Below are positions 1 to 6,267 of a DNA stretch of 26,455 bases, in pieces. The notes beneath the pieces were generated by a model. That model searched no databases, had not been told where the DNA came from, and saw only the letters and a list, made by a program, of their open reading frames with translations. The translations under genes were made by a program, and so were the position numbers. The first letter of the stretch is position 1; each line of letters starts with the position of its first letter. Source of the stretch: Candidatus Aquidulcis frankliniae (GTDB taxonomy: Bacteria; Chloroflexota; Limnocylindria; Limnocylindrales; Limnocylindraceae); the NCBI GenBank assembly GCA_009925905.1, contig RFPZ01000007.1:1-26455 (forward strand). Reading direction: 5' to 3'.

Positions 1-386
1 AGATTGAACTCTTGGAAGACCATCCCGGCACGCATGCGCACCTCGCGAATGCGCTCCTGTCGCTCGCTCCCCTCGTTGTGGAAGGGGTCAGCACCGACGA
101 TCACGCCATCAATCTCGACGGTGCCATCAGTAGGGTCCTCGAGGAAATTCAAGCTGCGGAGGAAGGTGCTCTTGCCCGATCCAGAGCGGCCCAAGATGCA
201 CACAGTCTCACCCGGCCAGACGGTGATCGATGCGCCGCGGAGCACATGGTTCGCACCAAACCACTTGGTGATGTTGGTCGCCTTTAGGACCGGCTCGGCA
301 CCCGGCTTCACCAGAATGCCCGGCTTCTCAGCAGGGTGGAGCTCATGCACCGCAGGCGTCGTTGAGAGGTTCTTCATGTCGCTCAT
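1..386 (-). CDS. Polar amino-acid ABC transporter, ATP-binding protein (3' part beyond window)
   Basis: Only the N-terminal 128 codons lie in the window. After a roughly 31-residue leader the translation enters an ABC nucleotide-binding domain (EPVLKATNITKWFGANHVLR), with Walker A GRSGSGKST at residues 66-74 and the Q-loop region MVFQEFN near residue 125. This form is typical of the GlnQ/HisP polar amino-acid family, which energises import from the inner face of the membrane. The ATG overlaps the TGA of the upstream permease as ATGA, so translation is probably coupled. The signature LSGGQ and Walker B motifs would be to the left of position 1 and cannot be checked. Substrate is not determined by the ATPase. 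Family assignment is firm. Confidence 0.93.
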   Translation of the reverse strand, partial: MSDMKNLSTTPAVHELHPAEKPGILVKPGAEPVLKATNITKWFGANHVLRGASITVWPGETVCILGRSGSGKSTFLRSLNFLEDPTDGTVEIDGVIVGADPFHNEGSERQERIREVRMRAGMVFQEFN

Positions 387-1210
387 CCCTTCACGACCTT
401 GTTTCGATCTCCCGCAGCTAGGCGGGACTCAATGCGGTTCTGCACCGCTGTGAAGACGATAGTGAGCACCCAATACACCATCGCTGCGATCAGGAAAGTC
501 TGGAGGGTTTTGAACTCGCGACGACCTACATTCTGTGCTCGCCAGAGGATCTCCTGCAGCGAAACTGTGGATGCTAGTGCTGAATCTTTTAGCATCGCAA
601 TAAAGTCATTTCCGATTGCGGGAACAACTATACGAAAAGCTTGGGGCGCAACGATTCTAGAAAACGCAGTTCTCTCCGACATCCCTAATGCAACAGCCGC
701 TTCGCGTTGTCCGACTGGAACGGCTTGAATACCCGCACGAAAGATCTCAGTCATATACGCCCCGTAGTTCATGCCGAGCGCGCCAACTGCACAAATTACG
801 GGATCAAGTACTACCCCAAGTTGCGGCAGCGCTAGGTACCAAAACAAAAGTTGCAAGATTAGTGGAGTGCCACGAAAAAAGCTCACATAAAAGGAGGCAA
901 TCGCGTTGGCCATCGCATTCGTTGACAGTCGGCCGAGCGCCCCGAGTGCGGCTAGCAAGGTCGCAAGACTAATGGAAAGGAATGAGACGAGAATTGTTAG
1001 TCCAATGCCGGCTAGAATAAACGGGGTTGACCGTTCAATAAAGGCAAACTCCACATTAAGAGACGCGATAATGAACAGAACAAGGATTGCCAGTACCCCG
1101 CCCCAAACAAGCCGAAATCGAATTTGCCAATTGCGACTTCGCAAGCGCTCATTGTTCGCCACACTTTGAGCAAGAAGGGCCTCAGGAGATTGGTCTCCAC
1201 CGTTTGGCAT
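383..1210 (-). CDS. Polar amino-acid ABC transporter permease (HisM/GlnP family)
   Basis: A 275-residue inner-membrane permease. Several hydrophobic segments are visible (for example around residues 35-55, 62-90 and 100-150). The EAA-type coupling loop GQREAAVALGMSERTAF, followed by IVAPQAFRIVVPAIGND, is diagnostic of the His/Glu/Gln/Arg/opine permease family. An extra N-terminal helix precedes the usual TGIGLTILVS-like start of the domain. The start ATG at 1210 has a purine-rich AAAGGAAAG just upstream. It sits between the binding-protein gene (71 bp gap containing a strong stem-loop) and the ATPase gene (4 bp overlap). Only one permease is seen, so a homodimer is likely. The substrate is unknown, although the neighbours indicate a polar amino acid. 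Confidence 0.95.
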   Translation of the reverse strand: MPNGGDQSPEALLAQSVANNERLRSRNWQIRFRLVWGGVLAILVLFIIASLNVEFAFIERSTPFILAGIGLTILVSFLSISLATLLAALGALGRLSTNAMANAIASFYVSFFRGTPLILQLLFWYLALPQLGVVLDPVICAVGALGMNYGAYMTEIFRAGIQAVPVGQREAAVALGMSERTAFSRIVAPQAFRIVVPAIGNDFIAMLKDSALASTVSLQEILWRAQNVGRREFKTLQTFLIAAMVYWVLTIVFTAVQNRIESRLAAGDRNKVVKG

Positions 1211-1227
1211 TCTTTCCTTTCAGAACG

Positions 1228-1261
1228 CATCTGGGGCGCTGCAACCGCAGCGCCCCAGATG
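1228..1261 (-). promoter_or_regulatory. Perfect 15-bp stem-loop between binding-protein and permease genes
   Basis: Bases 1228-1242 pair perfectly with 1247-1261 around a 4-nt AACC loop. On the minus-strand transcript no U-run follows the stem, so it looks less like an intrinsic terminator than a processed 3' hairpin or partial attenuator. Such structures commonly protect the more abundant binding-protein message within ABC transporter operons. The pairing is seen directly; the role is inferred. Confidence 0.7.
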
Positions 1262-1281
1262 ACATACGACCTGCTAAAGAA

Positions 1282-2220
1282 TTACTCAGCAGCTACGACG
1301 ATGTAACCTGACTCATAGAAGTACGGGGCAACAAAGTCAACGACCTGGGCCCGCTCTTCCGTTTGGGTCATCGAGCCGATCGAGATGTCCCAACGTCCTC
1401 CCCAACTCCCGGCGGTAATCGCCGACCAGTCAGGTGTTGCCCACTCAATGGTAACTCCCAAACGCTTTGCTACTTCTCGTGCGGTGTCAGAGTCAAACCC
1501 AACATACTCACCGCTTGCGTCAAGTGATGAATACGGAGGGTATGCAGGGTCCGTGGCAACTACTAGCTTGCCTGCGGCACACACTTTGCCAAGCAAGGTG
1601 TCTGATGGCTCATTGCTCTCAGTCGCAATCTGACAGTAAGTTTTGCCAGCAAGATCGGTTACCACAGAGGTGTCACCTGGCTTCGTGGTGACATCCCTGC
1701 TTAGATGAGTCATCGAGAAACCCTTCAGGGTTCCATCTGCATGCATTGAGGCAACCATCTCGTTAAGGACGGCCAGCATTGACGCAGTTGCCGGACCACC
1801 TTTGTCCAGGGCGAACGAGATGCGTCCAGCAAAGTTAGGATCTTCATTGAGGTAGCGGAGTGGCTTTCCTGCAGCCGCAGCCTCAGCGATTGCGTTATCC
1901 AGGAATTCCTTGCTCTGTGCCATAAACTGCCACTCGTTTCGACCGGCAAGGTAGGCCTCAATGCAGAGATAGTCGGTTGCATAGGTCTTCACCGTGACAT
2001 TTGCCGGTGGGGCATTGAATACGTCTACGACGGCGCTATCAGCAAAGCCGCCGTTAAGCCACGTCTCGTGAGTTGTGCTTTCCCCGACACAGCCAGTCAA
2101 ACCAGCCAGATCTTCAATCTTGGTTGGATTAAAGGCGGGGCTCGCGGTTGAGCCACCACAGGCTCCGACCACGATGGCGGCACCCGCGAGGAGCGCCAGG
2201 AGTGTTGACTTGATCTTCAT
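1282..2220 (-). CDS. Amino-acid-binding lipoprotein of the ABC transporter, circularly permuted
   Basis: A 312-residue extracytoplasmic solute-binding protein. It begins with a lipoprotein signal (MKIKSTLLALLAGAAIVVGAC, lipobox VGAC with Cys21). The order of the two lobes is reversed relative to family 3 binding proteins. Residues 35-175 (IEDLAGLTGCVGESTTHETWL ... ALDKG ... VLNEMVASMHADGTL) match the usual second lobe and C-terminal helices. Residues 217-312 (GKLVVATDPAYPPYSS, YVGFDSD, SMTQTEERAQVVDF, APYFYESGYIVV) match the usual mature N-terminus. The protein ends at what is normally the inter-lobe hinge. A linker at about 176-216 carries a second DLAGKTYC-like segment. The start has GAGGT about 10 nt upstream. 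It heads the permease/ATPase operon. Function as amino-acid binding protein is likely; the exact ligand is unknown. Confidence 0.9.
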   Translation of the reverse strand: MKIKSTLLALLAGAAIVVGACGGSTASPAFNPTKIEDLAGLTGCVGESTTHETWLNGGFADSAVVDVFNAPPANVTVKTYATDYLCIEAYLAGRNEWQFMAQSKEFLDNAIAEAAAAGKPLRYLNEDPNFAGRISFALDKGGPATASMLAVLNEMVASMHADGTLKGFSMTHLSRDVTTKPGDTSVVTDLAGKTYCQIATESNEPSDTLLGKVCAAGKLVVATDPAYPPYSSLDASGEYVGFDSDTAREVAKRLGVTIEWATPDWSAITAGSWGGRWDISIGSMTQTEERAQVVDFVAPYFYESGYIVVAAE

Positions 2221-2292
2221 CTCGTCACTACCTCACATATTCCGGCGGGGCAGGCCCAGCGGGCCACCTCGGCGCCTTGGGGGCGATGATCC

Positions 2293-2308
2293 CACGCTCA
2301 CAAGCGTG
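2293..2308. promoter_or_regulatory. Small inverted repeat in divergent intergenic region
   Basis: CACGCT and AGCGTG flank CACA in the 132-bp region between the divergently read binding-protein gene and phosphotriesterase-family gene. It could be an operator, but its short arms also occur by chance in GC-rich DNA. No other gene or clear signal for the minus-strand promoter was recognised here. Confidence 0.2.
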
Positions 2309-2340
2309 CTGCCAAGAGGTTGCGCGGGCTGCCCAGGTCG

Positions 2341-2346
2341 TAGGAT
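2341..2346 (+). promoter_or_regulatory. -10 hexamer TAGGAT of a probable leaderless promoter
   Basis: TAGGAT is followed by exactly 6 nt (GCCCCA) and then the ATG at 2353, which places the expected transcription start on the A of the start codon. No convincing -35 is seen. The AGGA inside the hexamer could alternatively serve as a weak Shine-Dalgarno site, so this instance is less clean than the others of its kind in the window. Confidence 0.5.
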
Positions 2347-2352
2347 GCCCCA

Positions 2353-3306
2353 ATGAGCAGCCGAGCCACCCCTGGGCAAGTCCAAACCGTCCTCGGTGCC
2401 GTAGCGCCGGGTGACCTCGGGTTCACCCTCCCCCACGAGCACACCAAGTGCAGCCTCTGGTGGATCGAGAACCGCTGGGACTACTGGGAGTTGATCGGCG
2501 ACGAGCCACGAATTAACGAGGAGCTCGCCGCGTACAAGGCACTCGGCGGCAGCACGCTCGTTGACGTTACCCCCATCGGCATCGGCCGAGATCTTGCGCG
2601 ACTGGCCCGCCTCGCTCAGGCGACCGGGCTGCACATCGTGGCCGGTGCCGGCTGGTACCGCCAGGCCTACTACCCCGCCGAGGCGCGCATTGACCGCCGC
2701 TCCATTGATGATCTCGCCGACGAGATCGTGCAGGAGTTTGTCGACGGCCCAGTGCGACCAGGGATCATCGGCGAGATCGGCACCGATAAGCCGTGGGTCA
2801 CCGCGCAAGAGGAGCGCGTCTTCCGCGCCGCCGCCCGTGCCGCACTGCGCACCGGCGCGTCGGTCACCACCCACGCGGTGCAGAGCGACGTTGGCCTCGC
2901 GCAGTTGGCAATCCTTGAAGACGAAGGCCTTGATCCAGCGCGCATTGTGATTGGGCACTGCGACTCGCATCCACGCATTGAGCATTGGCGCGAGATCGTA
3001 CGGCGCGGCGCACATGTTGAGGCCGACTTCCTGGGAATGAGCTTCACGCCGCTTGAGCGCGCGGGCGAGCCGAAGATCGTGGAGCTGATCAGCACACTCC
3101 TGAACGAAGGGTTTGAGAAGCAGATTCTACTGAGCCAAGATGTTTGCCACGATTCGCAGCTCGCTTCGTACGGCGGCAACGGCTACACCTATCTACAGAA
3201 GGGCTTCTTGCCACGCTTAGTTACAGCGGGCGTCAACGCGGCAACGATCAAGACGATCACCGTCGAAAATCCGGCGCGGCTCTTAACGCTGCGCAACCCC
3301 GCCTAG
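2353..3306 (+). CDS. Phosphotriesterase-family metal-dependent hydrolase/lactonase
   Basis: A 317-residue amidohydrolase-superfamily protein with the binuclear metal set of the phosphotriesterase family: HEH (His28, His30) after LPHEH, Glu141 in GEIGTD, His174 in VTTHA, His202 in IGHCDSH, and Asp263 in LSQDVCHD. Glu141 occupies the bridging position that is a carboxylated Lys in classic PTEs; a Glu there is typical of the E. coli Php-like branch. Length is normal for the family. Likely substrates are lactones or phosphoesters, but the sequence does not settle this. It reads divergently from the amino-acid transporter and ends tail-to-tail with the EamA permease, sharing a CTAG stop. The ATG at 2353 is the only convincing start. 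Confidence 0.9.
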   Translation: MSSRATPGQVQTVLGAVAPGDLGFTLPHEHTKCSLWWIENRWDYWELIGDEPRINEELAAYKALGGSTLVDVTPIGIGRDLARLARLAQATGLHIVAGAGWYRQAYYPAEARIDRRSIDDLADEIVQEFVDGPVRPGIIGEIGTDKPWVTAQEERVFRAAARAALRTGASVTTHAVQSDVGLAQLAILEDEGLDPARIVIGHCDSHPRIEHWREIVRRGAHVEADFLGMSFTPLERAGEPKIVELISTLLNEGFEKQILLSQDVCHDSQLASYGGNGYTYLQKGFLPRLVTAGVNAATIKTITVENPARLLTLRNPA

Positions 3307-4199
3307 CGGCGCGCGGCGACCAGCACCCCCGTAAAGAGGATCAGCGCTCCGAGCAGCTGCCCAGGGGCTGGGATCTCACCGAAGATCAACACCCCTGCGA
3401 CCACGGTCATGAGCGGCTGCACAAAGAGGAGCACCGAGCCCACTACGCTCGGAAGGTGCGGGATTGAGGCGTTGATCAACGGGTAGCCGAGCACCTGCGA
3501 GAGAAGGGCGAGGAGCACGAGATATCCGACCCCTGGCCAGAGGTCCGGCGGGAGGAGTGTGCCACCGGCTGCGGCGATGATCCCCGAGACGAGAATCGTT
3601 CCGATTGCAGCGTCGCGCAGCATGCCGAACGGCCCCACGGCGCTCGAGCCGGAGGAGATCCTGCGAGTAATGACGAGATAGAGGCCGTAGAAGCTCGCCG
3701 CACCGAGGCCCCAGAGCACGCCGAGTGCTGGATCACTGCCAGCGGAAACGTTGACCGCACCGGCAAACGGATCCACCACCTGGGCCAACAACAGAAGTCC
3801 GAGGAAGGCGAATGGGATCGCTGCAATCGCCCGGCCTGGCGTGCGCTCCCCCATGACTGCGGCGTAGATACCAACGATGAACACCTGTGCGTTCGGCACT
3901 ACCGTTGCTAAACCAACACCGAGCAGCGGAATAGAGATGTGGAAGCATTGCAGATCAAGGGCGAAGAGTGCGCCGGCCAAAACGGCTAAGAGTCGATCAC
4001 GACGGTTTGCCGTGTGCCCCTCGCGGCGCGCGATAAACCAAAGGAACGGCAGCGATACTGCACCGCGGAAGAGCGTCACAACGGCAGGTGTGCCGCCTGA
4101 CAGTTTTGCAAGCGTTGAGGATTGAGAGATGGCCACGGCGCCAAGAGCAGCTCCAAGTCGCGGGTGTCGAGTGGCGAATCCGAGCGGTGCTGCTGGCAT
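3303..4199 (-). CDS. EamA/DMT-superfamily permease
   Basis: A 298-residue integral membrane protein with about ten hydrophobic segments and two EamA-type halves. The first half has TLAKLSGGTPAVVTLFRGAVSLP and LATVVPNAQVFIVGI. The second has LWGLGAASFYGLYLVITRR and VGSVLLFVQPLMTVVAGVLIFGEIPAPGQ. The family exports or exchanges metabolites such as amino acids; no substrate can be read from sequence. Its TAG stop shares the palindrome CTAG with the stop of the convergent metallohydrolase gene. The ATG at 4199 has no Shine-Dalgarno site and is preceded by TACCGT at leaderless spacing. A hairpin at 4235-4274 separates it from the upstream gene, so it is probably its own transcription unit. Confidence 0.9.
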   Translation of the reverse strand: MPAAPLGFATRHPRLGAALGAVAISQSSTLAKLSGGTPAVVTLFRGAVSLPFLWFIARREGHTANRRDRLLAVLAGALFALDLQCFHISIPLLGVGLATVVPNAQVFIVGIYAAVMGERTPGRAIAAIPFAFLGLLLLAQVVDPFAGAVNVSAGSDPALGVLWGLGAASFYGLYLVITRRISSGSSAVGPFGMLRDAAIGTILVSGIIAAAGGTLLPPDLWPGVGYLVLLALLSQVLGYPLINASIPHLPSVVGSVLLFVQPLMTVVAGVLIFGEIPAPGQLLGALILFTGVLVAARR

Positions 4200-4205
4200 T
4201 GCTGC

Positions 4206-4211
4206 ACGGTA
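4206..4211 (-). promoter_or_regulatory. -10 hexamer TACCGT of a probable leaderless promoter
   Basis: On the minus strand TACCGT is followed by GCAGCA (6 nt) and the ATG of the EamA permease. There is no Shine-Dalgarno-like sequence and no clear -35. Confidence 0.5.
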
Positions 4212-4234
4212 CCTGATGCGGCGCCCTAAACGCT

Positions 4235-4274
4235 GAGTCGCCGCAGCTAACCCGCCTGTAGGCTGCGGCGACTC
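4235..4274 (-). terminator. 13-bp hairpin, likely terminator of the eight-gene run
   Basis: GAGTCGCCGCAGC (4235-4247) pairs perfectly with GCTGCGGCGACTC (4262-4274) around a 14-nt loop. It lies just after the stop of the acidic-tail gene and before the EamA start on the same strand. The downstream minus-strand sequence has only a short T-run (GTTTAG), so it is a weak canonical terminator, but its position between transcription units supports the call. Confidence 0.55.
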
Positions 4275-4296
4275 GTTGCGATTAGGTGGCTAGCGC

Positions 4297-4755
4297 TTAG
4301 TCGTCGCCGTCCTCATCTTCGTGATCATCATCGTGGTCGCCATCTTCCTCGTCTTCGTCCTCGTCGTCGTCCTCGTCGCCGCCACCTGCTGGTGGAGGAA
4401 TGACGACTGGGTCAGTGCTTGGGGCTGGGTCGATCGCTGGCACCTCGCTCGGTGCCGGCGAACCGTCAGCGGCAGGCGTTGGGTCAACAGTTGGCTCAAC
4501 AGTTGGGTCGACGGTCACATCAGGTGACTGATCAGCAACGGCTGCGGACTCAGTACTGCCGAGCGGCGGCAAGATGCCGGCCTGGTTGGCGAATGCCCCG
4601 CCGACCGAGAGACCGAATCCGGCTGCCAGTACGAACGCGACAATCGTCGACGCTGGATGGCGTCGGCTGGTGATCGCCTGCGGCGCGTACTCTGGGCGCC
4701 ACGGCTCCATTGGGGCGAGCTCCTGCCCCTCGAATGAGCGCTTCTCCTTTGCCAT
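4297..4755 (-). CDS. Membrane-anchored protein with poly-acidic extracellular tail
   Basis: A 152-residue protein with no family I recognise. Residues 1-35 are cytoplasmic and basic near the membrane (SRRHP). Residues 37-58 form one membrane segment (STIVAFVLAAGFGLSVGG). Residues 70-126 are a Pro/Thr/Asp spacer with repeated DPTVEPTVDPT units. Residues 127-152 consist only of Asp, Glu, Gly and two His. Basic-inside topology puts the acidic tail outside, where it could bind cations or ferric/calcium ions; this is inference. The start is fixed by AAAGGAG 8-14 nt upstream of ATG. It is the last gene after ApbE, an FMN-binding protein and a ferric-reductase-like protein, which suggests a part in the same surface redox or metal-handling process. 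Confidence 0.82.
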   Translation of the reverse strand: MAKEKRSFEGQELAPMEPWRPEYAPQAITSRRHPASTIVAFVLAAGFGLSVGGAFANQAGILPPLGSTESAAVADQSPDVTVDPTVEPTVDPTPAADGSPAPSEVPAIDPAPSTDPVVIPPPAGGGDEDDDEDEDEEDGDHDDDHEDEDGDD

Positions 4756-4768
4756 GAGGTTGCTCCTT

Positions 4769-4807
4769 TCACTCGCCAGGGCTATCGCCTCGGTCGCCTG
4801 TAGCCAT
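4769..4807 (-). CDS. Possible 12-codon upstream ORF
   Basis: MATGDRGDSPGE followed by TGA. A good Shine-Dalgarno site (GAGGAG, 6 nt spacing) precedes the ATG. The TGA directly abuts the AAAGGAG of the acidic-tail gene, an arrangement that would deliver terminating ribosomes to that start. It is very short and there is no comparative evidence, so it may be chance. Confidence 0.3.
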   Translation of the reverse strand: MATGDRGDSPGE

Positions 4808-4831
4808 GATCGGCTCCTCAGCGTGCGGGCG

Positions 4832-4851
4832 TCCTGTGTGAGAGCACAGGA
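4832..4851 (-). other. Small hairpin between apbE and the acidic-tail gene
   Basis: TCCTGTG and CACAGGA pair around a 6-nt loop on the minus-strand transcript. No U-run follows. It might reduce read-through or separate two messages inside the 124-bp gap, the largest in this gene run. Confidence 0.3.
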
Positions 4852-4879
4852 ACTCATGAGAAGTCGCCAATAAATTGCC

Positions 4880-5653
4880 CTAAATCGTGCGGGTACGGAA
4901 GCCCTCGGTGGCGGTGAGCACCCCTTCCGAGTCCATGGCAAGGGCGCCATATCCGGGCTCCTGGTCGACCCGCCGCATGCCCGCTCGTCCCTCCAAGAAG
5001 CAGATCGTGGCAAGCGCGTCGACACGGGCGATGTCAGGCCCCACGACCGTGAAGCTGAGCCAGGGGCTGGTGGTGCTTGCACCCGTCGCTGTGTCGCGCA
5101 GGTGACCAGGTCGTTCCGAGAGGCCACTCGTGGCGATGGCAGCATCCCGCAGCGCGACGCGTGCCACGAGTGTGGTGTTGCGGCGCGGATCCACCACGCC
5201 AACACTCCAGCCAATGCCCGCAGGTCCACCACCCGCCGCGGTGATGTCGCCACCGATGCCGAGCGAGAAGTTCTCAACACCGTGCTCGCGCAAGATGGCG
5301 CCAGCGACGCCGATCGCCCACCCTTTCACGTAGCCAGCGGGCTCAAGTCCACCATCGCGCCCGGCGCGCCAGGCATCAAAGATGCCGCCGCTCTCCTCAT
5401 ACAGTGCCTCACAGGCATTGAGGATCTGTTGTGTCTCTGGGTGCGCTGCCGCGCGAGCCAGCGCGCCGTCACGAATCTGACAGATCTCGGAGTTTGGACG
5501 ATAGGTGGAGAAGCGATCCTCAATTTCGTTCAGCCGCGCGAAGGTTGCCTCGACCGCAGCAGAAGGGAGTGGCCCAACAACCGCCAGCGATGCGGCCGTA
5601 CCGAAGACCTTACGAACCACTCGTGTGACTGGCTCATCGATTGCCCCGCTCAA
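4880..5653 (-). CDS. apbE: ApbE-family FAD:protein FMN transferase
   Basis: Transfers FMN from FAD onto a Thr of an extracytoplasmic acceptor protein. The 257-residue form shows the family landmarks: RKVFGT near residue 14, FDAW at 92-95, KGWAIG at 110-115, the flavin-site GIGGDI at 132-137, ATSG at 174-177, HLRD at 184-187 (in place of HIIDP) and the Mg-site DALAT at 212-216. The chosen TTG start at 5653 overlaps the TGA of the FMN-binding gene as TTGA, with AGG 8-10 nt upstream. An ATG at 5701 would overlap that gene by 52 bp and add sequence unlike the family. No signal peptide is obvious from either start, so where it acts is uncertain. Its natural substrate is very likely the protein encoded immediately upstream. 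Confidence 0.9.
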   Translation of the reverse strand: MSGAIDEPVTRVVRKVFGTAASLAVVGPLPSAAVEATFARLNEIEDRFSTYRPNSEICQIRDGALARAAAHPETQQILNACEALYEESGGIFDAWRAGRDGGLEPAGYVKGWAIGVAGAILREHGVENFSLGIGGDITAAGGGPAGIGWSVGVVDPRRNTTLVARVALRDAAIATSGLSERPGHLRDTATGASTTSPWLSFTVVGPDIARVDALATICFLEGRAGMRRVDQEPGYGALAMDSEGVLTATEGFRTRTI

Positions 5654-6243
5654 TAGGTGGCCTGATCGATGGCTGCCTGGAGCGAGTTGGCATAACCCCA
5701 CCAGGAGTAGGTTGCGCCGCTACATGCTGAAGGCTGCAACTTCACAAAACTGTTTCCTGCGGAGCTGTTGGCGGCAAGGTCGATTGCTGCGCTATTGAAC
5801 ACTGCCTCTGTGCACGCCGACTTGCGATAGCCGATTGCCCAGCGCCCACTCTGTGAGACCGACGCGTCCGTTACCTTGCCCCCGCTAATGGTGACGGTTA
5901 CCTGCATCGTGCCGTAGTTGTAATTAAAGTTGCTCCCGGTATAGGTGCCGCTATGCAACGTTGCTGCTGCGGTTGCGGTAGGTGCTGGCTTCGCGGTCGG
6001 CTTCGGCGTTGGGGATGATGTTGGATTCGGCGTTGCACTCGCGCCCGGCGCCAAAGATGGGTCTGGAGTAGGCGTTGGTGTCGGCGTCGGTTCGACGGTT
6101 GCGCTCGCAGAAGGATCTGGGGTCACCGACGGATCCGGTGAGATTCCGCCAATCGCTGCCTGTGCTGGTGGCACGTACCCAACGATCAGTCGCAGCCCCG
6201 CAATCGTAAAGATTAGTGAGATCAGTCCTCGTTTTGGCATCAT
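5650..6243 (-). CDS. Secreted FMN-binding domain protein, likely flavinylated
   Basis: A 197-residue protein with three parts. Residues 1-30 are a signal peptide or signal anchor (GLISLIFTIAGLRLIVGYVPPAQA). Residues 35-95 are a Pro/Thr/Ser linker. Residues 98-197 are an FMN_bind domain (SGTYTGSNFNYNYGTMQVTV, GGKVTDASVSQ). It ends in the flavinylation motif SGAT (175-178) followed by YSWWGYANSLQAAID. By family knowledge Thr178 should carry FMN by a phosphoester bond made by ApbE, which is encoded directly downstream with a TTGA overlap. Two Cys (144 and 174) flank the motif. It likely shuttles electrons outside the membrane, accepting them from the ferric-reductase-like protein encoded 24 bp upstream. 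GAGGAG precedes the start. Confidence 0.9.
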   Translation of the reverse strand: MMPKRGLISLIFTIAGLRLIVGYVPPAQAAIGGISPDPSVTPDPSASATVEPTPTPTPTPDPSLAPGASATPNPTSSPTPKPTAKPAPTATAAATLHSGTYTGSNFNYNYGTMQVTVTISGGKVTDASVSQSGRWAIGYRKSACTEAVFNSAAIDLAANSSAGNSFVKLQPSACSGATYSWWGYANSLQAAIDQATY

Positions 6244-6267
6244 CCTGCTCCTCTCTGCCCTACTGGG

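Noticed and set aside
2233..3015. Long open frame antisense to the metallohydrolase gene
   Set aside because: It is a shadow of the strongly supported plus-strand gene with HEH/GHCD motifs, as often happens in GC-rich DNA.
4756..5280. In-frame upstream extension of the acidic-tail gene (including ATG at 4855)
   Set aside because: AAAGGAG is ideally placed for the ATG at 4755, and the extension has no ribosome site and overlaps apbE in another frame.
6000..6130. Short repeats in the FMN-binding gene linker as a DNA-level repeat array
   Set aside because: They encode the Pro/Thr linker and are explained by codon use for PTP-type residues; similar tracts occur in the LCP tail.
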